A model generated the notes under the pieces. It had not been told where the DNA came from. It did not search any database and saw only the letters and a list, made by a program, of their open reading frames with translations. DNA of 26,529 nt from Haplosporangium gracile (taxonomy: Eukaryota; Mortierellomycota; Mortierellomycetes; Mortierellales; Mortierellaceae), in the NCBI GenBank assembly GCA_015499985.1, contig JAAAUF010000531.1, forward strand, positions 1 to 26,529, in the 5' to 3' direction. Both the position numbers and the translations under genes were made by a program. Of the stretch, positions 9,455 through 19,716 are shown piece by piece; the first letter of the stretch is position 1; each line of letters opens with the position of its first letter.

Positions 9455-9783
9455 CTACACTCTTTTCACCTGAACGTGGGGATTTCAGTAGAATACTGCA
9501 CTTTTCATAGGGAAATCAAAAATATATGCCAGAGGTATTCAGTCAGATTACATTTTTGCTTGGAATTAAAGTACGGATAATCACTCGCGGGCTCGATGGC
9601 GTGACGACCAAAGTGAAGGACCTTCTTGCAAGCAATGACCCGAAGATTCGACAAGGAGTGCGAGTGATTGTTGGCACTTTAATTCCAAACAAAAATGAAA
9701 TCTGACTGGCATATATTTTTGATTCAGTGGAATACTGGACTTTTCATAGGGAAAATCCCCACGTTCAGGTGAAAAGAGCGTAG
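9455..9783. mobile_element. Fold-back (MITE-like) inverted-repeat element
   Basis: Two arms of about 125-140 bp face each other around a loop of roughly 60 bp. The outer 30 bp of the left end, beginning CTACACTCTTTTCACCTGAA, match the reverse complement of the right end with a single difference. After a non-matching middle block, the inner arms match again (left from about 9515, right from about 9720 backwards) through AAAAATATATGCCAG and TTGGAATTAAAGT to about ATCACTCGC. The left arm has a 10-bp insertion near 9532-9541. No transposase is present, so a non-autonomous element or other fold-back insertion is inferred. AGAAT occurs just outside both ends (9447-9451 and 9786-9790) but not flush with the repeats, so a target-site duplication is unproven. 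Confidence 0.7.
9526..9705 (+). CDS. Hypothetical 59-codon ORF inside the fold-back element
   Basis: An ATG at 9526 opens a 59-residue frame ending at TGA 9703-9705. It lies wholly inside the inverted-repeat element. The left inner arm encodes the first 20 or so residues, the loop encodes a Lys/Asp-rich middle (VTTKVKDLLASNDPKIRQGV), and the right inner arm encodes the hydrophobic end. The middle has a protein-like, amphipathic look and could be a captured gene fragment. It matches no family I know. No promoter was found, and chance is a real alternative at this length. Confidence 0.22.
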   Translation: MPEVFSQITFLLGIKVRIITRGLDGVTTKVKDLLASNDPKIRQGVRVIVGTLIPNKNEI

Positions 9784-10820
9784 GCAGAATTTGAAAACCC
9801 CAAGATCTGGCTTGAGCACAAATTATCGCGGAAACGCGATGTTCAAGGAAAAAAATGCAATACACTTCTTTTCCTTTCGCCAAGATAAAGTTTCATCGAT
9901 TCGGGAGAAGACAGGAAACAACTCTGGATTAACTGATGATCGATGGGCATACTCCTATCAAACGGGGTAGAAAAAACGAAATGATAGCGTTCTTAAACAT
10001 TGTAAAAAAAACTAAAGGGCAAGCAACGATACGAAGGACATCCATTCGGCCAAAAAAGCAATTAATCATCCTTTTTTATTGCTCTCTCTCTCTCCCATGT
10101 GGTTACACACTGCAAAGGTGTTTAAAAAAAACATGGGCGCCTTCCATTACCAACAGTTTTCCTTATGTTTGTTGTTCGTAGTGTTTGCATACTGTTTGTT
10201 CTTTGTGTGGACAACCGGTAGAATCACAACTCTTACATGGATTAGGGAGAAGGGGGAGCCCTTAGGCGTCAAATATATATAGGTGTTCGTGTACGTCATT
10301 GAAAAAGAAAAAAGCAGGTGCCTGAAGAACGTGAGAACATATTTTTATTTTCAGGGACCCAAAAAATATACATATATAATTAAAAATAAAAAGAAAAAAA
10401 TATGAACGAAACGATGAGGCCCTGGAGAAATAGAGAAATATGTCGATAGAATACCTCGATCAGGATCAAGTTGGTCAGGGGGGCCCATGCGATTTTAGCG
10501 ATAAAAAAAAGCAAACAATAGTCGTAATTAAAGACGTCATTGCTTTTCCTTTGCGTCATTTTACAGCTGAGGAGGTATGAGTCGCGATACCAAAGGAAAA
10601 GGAAGAAGACGAAGACGAAGAGAAAGCAAAAAACGCAAAATATCAATGACACACACATAAATGGCTACAAGGATTAAGTGTACGGATCGTCCGTTTCAGA
10701 GGCATGATACAAGAGCAGCTTTATGCTTGTTTTTTTTTGCTTATTCTCTTCCGTTTTGAACCTTTTGTCATAATTATGTTATTTGTTTACATTTCATGCG
10801 TGCCTAGTTGGAGAGAGAGA

Positions 10821-10860
10821 GATAGAAAGAGATAGAAAGAGATAGAAAGAGATAGAAAGA
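10821..10860. repeat. Tandem repeat, 10-bp GATAGAAAGA x4
   Basis: Four perfect copies of the unit lie inside a longer purine-only tract (about 10810-10880). Confidence 0.95.
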
Positions 10861-11851
10861 GGAAAAGAGAAAGAAAGAGTGGGAAGACCAGTTATTAATA
10901 CCATGTCCCTCAGAAAAAGAAAGTAAAAAAAGAGAAAAAGCACATCATAGTTCAGTATTGCTTTCCATGTAAAAAAAAAAGCAGTTCTTTGGTGACCAGA
11001 GTAACAAACAGGAGTACCATGCAAAGAACAAAAAGGACAACAACAAAGGTACTAAAAGGCGCCTATTCTTCCCCCCTGGCCCGACGACAGGCAGACGCAC
11101 ACACAGACTTTTACACACACACACATACATCCAAAAAAAGGACGATGACATCATGGATCCTTTTTGTTGATAGCAAAAAAAACTTCTTTCCTCCAAGTCG
11201 ATATAGTTTCTCGTCTGCCCGATTTGCTGCAGTTCGCAGTCCGGGTCACCCACCCAAACCAGGATAACAATCAGTGTGCCTTGTCCATCCTATTCCCTTC
11301 TCTCATTTGGTCTCTCTCTCTCACTTTCAAACCCTTGCTCACCAAAAAGGTAGCGAGATAGGATCATTATCATTCTCGTCACTCAGCACTCCCACCAGTT
11401 CTACCCAAGCCGATCCCAGCTTAGGCGGTATAAATCCACGCTAGGTTACACTAACTTCTCTCCCGATAACCATGGGCAATTGTGAACCAGTTTTTTTTTT
11501 TCCTTCCTGCACTAGAAACTCTAATGATTTCAAAGGTGACGACACTCATGAGATAGGAAGTACTGTAGGAAGTAGAAAGGCACACTAACATACGAGGAAG
11601 AGGAATCATGTAGACTGAATAGTTAACCCTTGGACCGGCGACAAGGGTCCATCGGTTGTTAAAAAAACAAGAAGAATTAAAAAAAAGCGCGTTGGGGTAT
11701 GTCAGTTGAAGGGCGAGAAAAAAAAAAGTCGTTGGAAGGGAAGGGCGAGAGATCGATCTTAGGTGAGTGAAGCGGCAAAAGTCGTTATTGCTCATGGTTG
11801 TTCCTGTTTGTGTGCCTTGTGAAGCTAGCTAACGAAATGAACGCATACAAA

Positions 11852-11874
11852 TGTGTGTGTGTGTGTGTGTGTGT
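11852..11874. repeat. (TG)n microsatellite
   Basis: About 11 TG units without interruption, in gene-free sequence. Confidence 0.95.
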
Positions 11875-12496
11875 AGTAATAGGCCTGCATGTCCATCATG
11901 CACTAAAATCAACACCCCTCCGGGTATGATTCGGTCAAGGGAAAGAAGAGCGCTTGCTTTTTAGAATAGTAAAAACCCTATTGAATTAGAATAATGGAGC
12001 ACAGGACAGGCGACCAATTAGCAAGCCTGGGGGGTACATACTTTTTAATTTGCAGTAAGGTCGTCCGTCCTTTTTCACAAAAACGGTCTTTTTGATTTTT
12101 GTCCAAAAGGATCATCGTCGAGCGAATGGGATGGACGATGATGGCATACAGGAGGCAGAACCTGATTCCCCGAAGAATAAATCTTTAAATTTTTGTTCTG
12201 TTTCCCTGTGCTCTCCCCTTCTTCGCGGCTCTCAAGGCAACAAATTATTATTTTTTTTGTACACAATTCTCATGGCGACAAAGCGCGACAATAAAAGGGA
12301 ACAACAAACAGTTGTCGGGTTGCTGCTCGGACACCAAAAAGAAATGATAAGTAAAGGCGAAGAAAGGGCAGGGACGTGAAAAGAGAACAAGAGAATGAAC
12401 AGATTTCAATCAATAGCCAAAATGACATTCATTCACCCGTTGTTTCGTTCCCTATCGTTGTTTAATCTTCGTCTTATGAAGAGGAAATCATGATGT

Positions 12497-12497
<1 letters not shown>

Positions 12498-12553
<56 letters not shown>
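12498..12553. repeat. (GA)28 microsatellite
   Basis: A perfect GA dinucleotide run of about 56 bp, the longest simple repeat in the window. It is a homopurine tract able in principle to form triplex DNA. Confidence 0.95.
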
Positions 12554-12555
<2 letters not shown>

Positions 12556-13599
12556 AAGAGAAAACCAGTAATCAGTAAATCTTAAAGGAAAAAGAAAAGC
12601 AGGGCTTGAAGAAAGGTGAACGAGAACGAGGTGTATCTGTCTGTCGCGTTTGTAAAAACTAAAAAAATAATAAAGAGAACAAAAGATACGGATCGCAAAA
12701 AATACAGTTCAATTCCAGAACCACAACAGAAGGAAAACAAATCGGGTCAACAGCAGAAAAAAGAGTGGGAATATCGGGGTCAGGCTCAAGGGAGCGCTCC
12801 TGCCTGCCCGACTGCATTCATTCGAAGAATTTATTTATTGTTATTACCATTATTATTTTTTCATCAAAAGAAAGATTGTCAGCAGTTTAATGAGGACGGG
12901 GGAGAAAATGAAAAACAAAGAAAGGAAGAAAGAAAAGAGAAACAGAGGGAACGCGAGAAGGAAGGGTGTGTGCATTATCGTCATCTCGGAGGGTTTGTGG
13001 GTGGTAAAGGTGTCAGCCAAGAGTGGAGAATGAATGAAGGGTAGCCAGATATCACAAGATATAGAGATCTGATTCAATCCGTCAATACTGAATCGTGGGT
13101 GATCCTTTCCTTGGCCTTTGGCGTTTTGGAAACAAAAAGTGAAAACTCAGAAAGAGACAAGAGACATCAAGAGACAAAGAGCGGGGAGAGTAAGAGGCGT
13201 TTCTTTTACATCTAGAAAATAATAAGAAAATAAAATGAGGAAAGTAGAGAGAATAATAGGAAAGTAAACTAAGCTAGAGACATCAGGGAAGAGTTGAGGA
13301 CGACAATGCAAGAATGGCCGAGAGTGAGAGTGGGGAGTGAGGGGATTTGTTAGCTGTTTTAGTGCGGGTTAAGTGGGTACAGTACTGTAATTCAGCAATG
13401 AGTGTAAGAGACAAAAAAAAAAAAAAAAAAAAGGCTCCGAAGGGTGTGTGAGTGTGATGTCTGTCCATTCAACTTTGGCCATGAAGTGATAAACACTTCT
13501 TCTTATTGAGCAAAAAAGTATAACATCATCGACTGACTGTATTGCTCCTTTACTCTGTCGTCAATGGTTAGATAGACATCATCCATTTTTGCGGAGGGG

Positions 13600-13607
13600 T
13601 ATAAAAA
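13600..13607 (+). promoter_or_regulatory. TATA box of the bZIP gene
   Basis: TATAAAAA is followed about 20-30 bp later by a strongly pyrimidine-rich leader with TTCTC/TCTTC repeats, as expected at a fungal transcription start. It lies about 420 bp upstream of the ATG at 14028, implying a 5' UTR of roughly 390-400 nt. Promoter assignment is inferred from position. Confidence 0.65.
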
Positions 13608-14027
13608 GGGACCTCCACCCGAAGATCCCATTTCCTTTTTCTCTTCTTCTTTGTCTTCTTTGACTCTCTCTCACTCACACATATACACACACACGCTCCT
13701 CTTTGATCATCTACAAAAGTCACTATCATACTCGTTTACGTATTCATTTCTCTCGCTTCTTTTTCAAACTTTCTTCTCTTCACTACTTTGTCTTTTTCCC
13801 ACCAGAGCAACAAACAACAACAACCGCGTTTCCCTCCCCTCCTCTCTCCGTCTACAACAGGAAACAACAACAACAACTTTCTTATTTCTTTTCCATCTTC
13901 TTTCTTCCAAGTGCGCGGACTCCTTCTACTGTTGCCTTCCCCCACCCTCCATCCCTAGTCGTCTGTTCTGCCTTTTCTGTTCTACCTGTTCCTACCAAAC
14001 AACAACAACCCATCATAAACGAACACT

Positions 14028-16294
14028 ATGTCTTTGGAAGCCGAAATTCGTCGAGGTAAGAAATCGCCCCTTGTGCGTTTGTGGAAACATACACACACAT
14101 ACATAGATACATACATATATACATACATACATGTACTTAGCCTGCTTCTCGGGCGGTCTTGCTATCACTTTCTTTTTCTCCCTCTTCTCACGCTCTCAGA
14201 ATCCCTCCCTACCTGATAAGGTTTCTTTTGCCACATTTTTCTCTCTAACAGCGATACCAGTACCAACATCAACGCAAGCATAATCAACCAGCATAAACGC
14301 ACTATTTCCTTTTACCCAGTTTTCGCGCTCTTACCTGTATTTCCATGGTGGTGTGCGTCGTTGTTTGGGAAAAATTTTCTGCACCCTCCTTCCTCTTCTC
14401 TTCTCCTACAGTCTCGCAAAGTGTCGCACTATACTCAAAATGTGCGGTGACAAATAACCGCGAGATGAAGACCCGGTCCATCACCCCTTTCCTCACAAAA
14501 CATGCTCCTGTATTACCCTGTGTATTGGAGTGTGTGTGTGCTCGTTCGGACGCACTTTCCCTCATCGTGTTCGCACAGGAAAGGTGCATATACCCTCTGC
14601 CAGATTATTCGTCTGCTGCAGAACAGCGACACGCTCCACGTTGAAGCAGATGAAGAAAAAAGAGCGACCTACTTGCGGTTACCGAGCTGTAAAAATGAAT
14701 GCATGTATCGTCTATAACCTCCCTGACCTCCATTATTAAAGAAGCCTCAAACACAATTACCATGTCAAATACGAGCCGATATACTTATACATTCTTATAC
14801 TTTTTTACTGTTCTTTTATCGTCATCTCCTTCTCCTTCTTCTATCCTCCTTATCAATCACCTCTTCACCTTCCCTTCCTCTGGTACATATCGTTCCTTAA
14901 AAAAAAAAGACACGGCCAATCTCACCCCTACTCGCTTCCTCTTGGAATGTGGTGAGATCACCCCCGGCTTTGGTCTCAACCTCGAAAACTCTTACAACCC
15001 CTTTGACGCCAGCTGCAAATATCTCGCCAACAACAACAACAACCTCAACAGCAATACCTTCAAGACCGACTCTGACTCTTTCAACTCAGACAACAACAAG
15101 AACGCCATGAGCTCTGCTCCTCTTCAACATCCTTGGTCTGACTTGGCCTTTGATGAATCCTATCTGCCCATGCGTCAAATGACGCCCGGAATCTCGCCTC
15201 CTTCTTCTATCTCTTCCCTTTCATCGTCGACGTCTCTGTCGTCGGTATCTACCTCCGAATCATTTTATTCCCCTTCAAACTCCAGTCCCATCCACTCTTT
15301 CCACCCACGCATGATGTCCTTGACCTCGGACCATCTCATCTCTCACCCCGAGGTCTCACACACCCTTACTCACGAATACCATGCCCTCTATGACAAACTC
15401 GTTCCCTCCAAGAAGTCGTACCACAGTGATCAAGATCTCCCTCAGCTCTCGCCCGATTCCCCTTCTCCCGATTCCCTCGTTCCCACAGGTATCTTCCGCA
15501 GCAACAGCATCAGCATGACCAATCCCAACCAAACCCACGACTCCTATCCATCCCAGCAAGCCGACATCGACCATAACGACGACGACAACTCCGACGATGG
15601 CGACCAAGACATGAGCGACGTCGACAACAGCGACATGGATGTCGACTCGTACGAGTACAACGACGACCAAGACACCGCTACCTCGGCCAGCTTGCAGTCC
15701 TCTCGCGACCCTTCGGCTGCCAGCGAGTCCTCCCCTCCCAAAACAATGCGCACTCGCACCTCCAAGCGCGCTGCCGCTGCCGCCGCCGTCTCGGCGATTA
15801 TGTCAAAGCCCGACTTCAAGTCGTCGTCAAAGACATCAGCAAGGTCCAAGAGGACTTCTGCCGCGTCAAAGACCAAGACCAAGGATTCGAACAACGCGAC
15901 CACTAGCAACTCCAAGAAGTTGGCCAAGAATCTCGGTGTCACCAAGACCTTGTCTCAGCTACGCAAGCACTCTTCATCCGAGGAGGAGTCTCCCGAGGCT
16001 AAGCGTCAAAAGTTCTTGGAACGCAACCGCATGGCGGCCTCTAAGTGCCGCGAGAAGAAGCGGTTGCAGACGCTCAAGACCATCGAGGATGCTGACGTCA
16101 TTACTGCTCGCAACCAGGCGCTTCACGAGACTCTAGATGAACTCCAGGAGGAGGTCCGGACTCTCAAGAACTTGATTCTGTGCCACCGCGACTGCGGATG
16201 CGATGTTATCCAGAAGTTTGTACAGAGCAGCTTCAAGGTTCCCTCCGTCCGGGTCCAGGCTCCCCCCAGTCAATCGTTCTTCAAGCGATTTTAA
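14028..16294 (+). CDS. Atf1/ATF2-type bZIP transcription factor
   Basis: This is a DNA-binding regulator predicted to bind CRE-like sites as a dimer in the nucleus. There are two exons, 14028-14055 and 14910-16294, with an 854-bp intron, giving 470 aa. The first exon encodes MSLEAEIRR plus one base, and the join creates Asp and continues TANLTPTRFLLECGEITPG. The segment ending LNLENSYNPFD resembles the N-terminal stress-response region of fungal Atf1 proteins. The middle is Ser/Asn/Asp-rich with an acidic patch. The bZIP spans about 374-435, with basic motif NRMAASKCR (N382, R390), hydrophobic heptad positions near 407, 414, 421 and 428, and the ILCHRDC end typical of the ATF2/Atf1 group. AATAAA lies at 16641. 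The unspliced frame is also open from 14699, giving an alternative start. YPD1 follows on the same strand. Confidence 0.9.
14056..14909 (+). other. Long 5' intron of the bZIP gene (854 bp)
   Basis: The donor is GTAAGA. The acceptor is an AG preceded directly by ten A residues (14899-14908), with a long pyrimidine-rich tract further upstream (about 14805-14880). A CA/TA microsatellite lies at about 14088-14131. The acceptor was chosen because it alone restores the open frame in phase. Its sequence context is atypical. Confidence 0.65.
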
Positions 16295-17497
16295 GCTTGG
16301 GAATGAAATGGAGTCGTTATTTTGGATTCCTTTTCTTTCTACTACTCGTCTTTTTTGCGTAAAGCGATCTTTTTCTTTTCTTTTTACCCCTTGCTCCTTC
16401 AATCCACTTCCTTTTTACTTATATCTCGCTTTATAATCCCTCTCCTCACGACCTGTACATACTTCAGGACTTCAGAGTCCTCTTTTTCTTCCATCTGTCC
16501 CCCTTTGTCTCTTTCCTTGCACTTACTCGCACTGTATTATATCGCACTTTGAACGACAAACAAAAAGTCCTTGTCTCTTGATGAGTTGACATACATGCTC
16601 TCTTTCTAGAGAAAAAAATCTCGTAAAAACCACAAAAAACAATAAAGTCTTTTGCTAAGAAACACTGTACATGTCGTTTATTATTGTACCTGAAGGTTAC
16701 GTTACTGTGATGACACGCGTGCGCGTCAGAGAAGCATCAACCCCGAAGGAGACGCGTTATCGCGTACGAAGAAAAATGAATACGAAATCACGTATGCATG
16801 GCCATAACCTTTTTTTTCAGTTGGGATGCAATCCAATCGTGGAGACAGGGTTTGTGTCCCTCTTCATTTCCTTGCCCCTGATTTTTTGTTTCCTCTTCTA
16901 TCTCTTCAGTGAGCAAAGCCAGCAGCAGTGGATCGGGATTAACAGAAAAAATAGTTGTACAATGGAGGTCAGTTGTTGTTTTGTAACTCGAGAGAGACAG
17001 ACAGACAGACAAGGTAGGCGATGCACAGAGGAGACACAGAAAGTCAAAGAGAGAGAGAGTGTGTGTGAAAGAGAGAGTGAGAAAGGGAGGGAAGGGGAAG
17101 CTAAGGGAAGAAGAAAAGGCCCGCGGGATAAATCGATGAACACAAGAAGAAGGAAAGCTCTTGTTTGTCTTTTGTTTTGCATAAACGAGTTTGCCGTTGG
17201 GCGTTTTGTTCCTTCGTTTGTTTCCATCTGTCTTTGTCGTCCGTTTTCCCTTTCTCTTCCACCTACTGTTCTTTCTTACTTCCTTTTTCACTCCTTTCAT
17301 TTTTCTTCCTTCTTTCATTATTTATTCAGTCCCTCTTTTATACCTCTTTATCAAATACCATCTCTGCCTTTTCTCCTCGTCTCTTCTCGTCTCTTCCCCT
17401 CTTCTCAAAGGAAGAACTTACCTCCTACTTTTTGTTCCTTCTTGTCGATTTCTCTCTCGTCCATAAACAAAAGAGCACCCTACGCACACCGACCATC
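16295..17497. other. bZIP 3' flank and YPD1 upstream region
   Basis: AATAAA at 16641-16646 fits the bZIP 3' end. A purine-rich block (about 16985-17130) is followed by a very pyrimidine-rich block (about 17215-17460) that runs into the YPD1 start and is its probable leader. Long ORFs here are made of Phe/Leu/Ser or Arg/Glu and are composition artefacts. No other gene is seen. Confidence 0.5.
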
Positions 17498-18329
17498 ATG
17501 GCAGTGGTAAGCCTAAGGATCACGTGCAATAGACATAGAAAAACACGGGACAGGCGCCCCACCTACGGTTCCCCTTTCATTCCTACGCTGGTTCCTGTCT
17601 CTTTTTCATTCATTTGCCCACACTCCTCGGAATGAGGCAAGAGAAAGTCGGAGAAATGAGAGAACCATGGAGTGGAGAGACAATCAGAAAAGGGTGATGA
17701 CGAAAGAAAGGACAACAAAGAGAAACAAAAAGGCACCAGGTGCAACTACGCCTCGCCTTGGAACCTTGGAAGAGGGCAGGGCAAGACATGTACTATACAA
17801 TGAAAAGATACACGCCACCATTTCATTGTTCTTGCATACACACCTCAACTCATTCCTTCATTTTACATTTTGCAACTTGACGTAGGAATTGAGAGATGAC
17901 TCCGATAACGGAAGCGACTTTTCCAGACCCGGATCACCATCGCCTTCTTCGCCCACACCATCACTCAGTAATACGACCAGCTATAAGGGACAAGGGATAG
18001 TTGACCACACGACATTTGATCAACTGCTCGATATGGATTTGGACGACGACGACGAGTTCTCGAGAACCTTGGTCCACAACTATTTTGAGCAGGCACAGCG
18101 GGCCTTTGGCGACATGGACGCCGCTATGTAAGTTCACAGTTTGGAAGGCTTTGTTCTTGTACTTTATGTGTTTATGCAAGGGATTGTTGAGAAGAGTAGA
18201 TTGTTTTTAGATACTGGTGGCAATGGATGGTTAGGGTGATGTTGGGGCAGGGAGGGCCTGTTTGTTCACTTGTTTGTTTGTTTTCTTTCTTTCGGTCCTC
18301 GTTTGATTTGCTAACCAAGCGAGTTACCA

Positions 18330-18384
<55 letters not shown>

Positions 18385-19716
18385 AAGACTCCTGTTACGT
18401 CAGGTGGAATCCTCACAAAACTTAGTGCTTAGCTTTCTTTTTCTTTTTCTCTTTCTTTTTTGATTATTGTTTTTCTTGCGCTCCTTTGAGGAGAGGAAGC
18501 GGAGGAAATGTGTGTTTATGTGCGTGAAGAATGAACTGGTGTAGTTTGATGGGGGAAGAGTAAGACCGAGAGGCTGGGACCGTAATTGGCAACGGCGGGA
18601 GTATATGTGTGTGCGTGAATGTGGACAAGCCGAGACTAAGCAAGACATGAGGCATTGCATTGGCTAATCGAGGGTCCAATTCCCTTTTCTGCTCAGTTCT
18701 TTTCATTGCTTCAATTGGTCCTACTACCGCCCTTCTGCTCGTTCATCCTCCCCATACATACAAAGACTAAAACTAAAGAGGAGAAGTAGAGAGAAAATAC
18801 CCTAGAGTCATCTCTCATGTGTCCCATGTGTTCAATCAAGCATGCAACCCTTTATTTTCATTTTTATTTTTGTCTTTGTGGGGTTGTGTTTGGCCAACAA
18901 TTTCACGCTAAAGGCATATCATTTTTCTTCTTTCATTCATGCCTGCGTAGTACTGTGGTGTTGGTATAATGCGATGAAAGGGGATGGCTGTTGGAAGAAA
19001 GAAAGAAAAGACTACATTATTTTCTCCTCCCGCTTGGAGACAGACATAACACAAAGAGAGCTGGACCTAGTGGTAACAAAAGAAGGTGACAACAAGAAAG
19101 AAGAAAAACATAATCACACGGGTTTAGACTGTCTGGGACATTGATGCATGGCGTGGTTCACGGGAATTTCCTTTTTCTGTGCATCGTCCTTTCCTCCATT
19201 GTCCCCATCGGTTACAACCGTCTCTATCTTTGTGTCCTCGTGTTTGTTGTATCCTATGTGTCCTGTGTTTCTCAATGCAGCGGAAAGAAAAAGTTGTTTT
19301 GTTTGTTTTCTGTTTTGGTGCTTCCTTTATTTGATTTATGTCTTGTTATTTCTTAACCTCAATTCATTTTACCGTCGATCCTTTCTGTTGTTATCTCTCC
19401 ACGACTACTCACCCCATCTCTTTTTTTGTTGTTTCGCTACATATTTAGGTCGGCGTCGGACCTGTTGGCATTGTCGCGACTGGGCCACTTCTTGAAGGGT
19501 TCGTCTGCACAACTGGGAGTGTTGAAGGTCAAGGCGTCGTGTGAGAAGCTTCAGTACTATGGTCAGGGGTTGGACGCGGCGGGTCAGCATTCTTCGATTT
19601 CGAAAGAAGAGGCTGAGAAACAGATCCGGGTCCTGTTGATCCAGATGCGGCGCGAGTATGATGAAGCGGAGAACTATCTGAAGGATTTTTATGGCGAACA
19701 GGAGCAGCAGCAATGA
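17498..19716 (+). CDS. YPD1: Histidine phosphotransfer (HPt) protein, YPD1 type
   Basis: In fungi this protein carries phosphate from a hybrid histidine kinase to response regulators in the osmotic/oxidative stress phosphorelay. There are three exons, 17498-17506, 17886-18127 and 19449-19716, with introns of 379 and 1,321 bp, in phase, giving 172 aa. Exon 1 is only ATG GCA GTG. Exon 2 encodes a Ser/Pro-rich linker and the first helices (DQLLDMDLDDDDEFSRTLV then NYFEQAQRAFGDMDAAM). Exon 3 has the phosphoacceptor motif SRLGHFLKGSSAQLG with His97 and ends in the Ypd1-like MRREYDEAENYLKDFY. Length fits the family (about 130-175 aa). An Atf1-like gene lies directly upstream. HPt identity is secure. 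The 9-nt first exon is the weakest part of the model. Confidence 0.88.
17507..17885 (+). other. YPD1 intron 1 (379 bp)
   Basis: The donor is GTAAGC and the acceptor is GACGTAG. If retained, the frame stays open for 43 codons beyond exon 1 to a stop at 17633-17635. No domain or repeat is seen. Confidence 0.6.
18128..19448 (+). other. YPD1 intron 2 (1,321 bp)
   Basis: This is the longest intron in the window, with a GTAAGT donor and a TATTTAG acceptor. It contains the TC repeat at 18332-18381 and otherwise unrecognised sequence. No ORF in it resembles a protein domain, and no C/D or H/ACA snoRNA could be supported by eye. Confidence 0.7.
18332..18381. repeat. (TC)25 microsatellite in YPD1 intron 2
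   Basis: A perfect TC run of about 50 bp on the sense strand of the intron, about 200 bp after the donor. Confidence 0.95.

Larger units (their letters stand above)
9784..13599. other. Gene-poor 3.8-kb region upstream of the bZIP gene
   Basis: I find no supported gene on either strand. Long purine/pyrimidine tracts, homopolymers and microsatellites dominate, and the longest ORFs are composition artefacts of these (Phe/Leu/Ser-rich or Lys/Glu-rich). A TATAAAT at 11429-11435 lies about 37 bp upstream of a 38-codon ATG ORF (11472-11588), which has no known counterpart. A20 is at 13413-13432, and an AC-rich tract is at about 11095-11128. Part of this stretch may be the extended regulatory region of the bZIP gene, but that is inference. 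Confidence 0.5.

Noticed and set aside
10079..10282. 67-codon ORF with a hydrophobic segment
   Set aside because: The start is not ATG, and the hydrophobic part comes from a T/G-rich tract. No flanking signals support a small membrane protein.
12498..13432. GA, A-rich and purine tracts as a possible origin or RNA gene
   Set aside because: They are simple sequence only. No conserved fungal snRNA, 5S, SRP or RNase P motif was found by eye.
15639..16136. 165-codon Pro/Ser/Arg-rich ORF overlapping the bZIP gene
   Set aside because: It lies out of frame over the conserved bZIP region and is explained by GC-rich third positions of the real frame.
16709..16727. Near-palindrome TGACACGCGTGCGCGTCA as an operator
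   Set aside because: Two base pairs of the dyad mismatch, and there is no second copy or obvious linked promoter.
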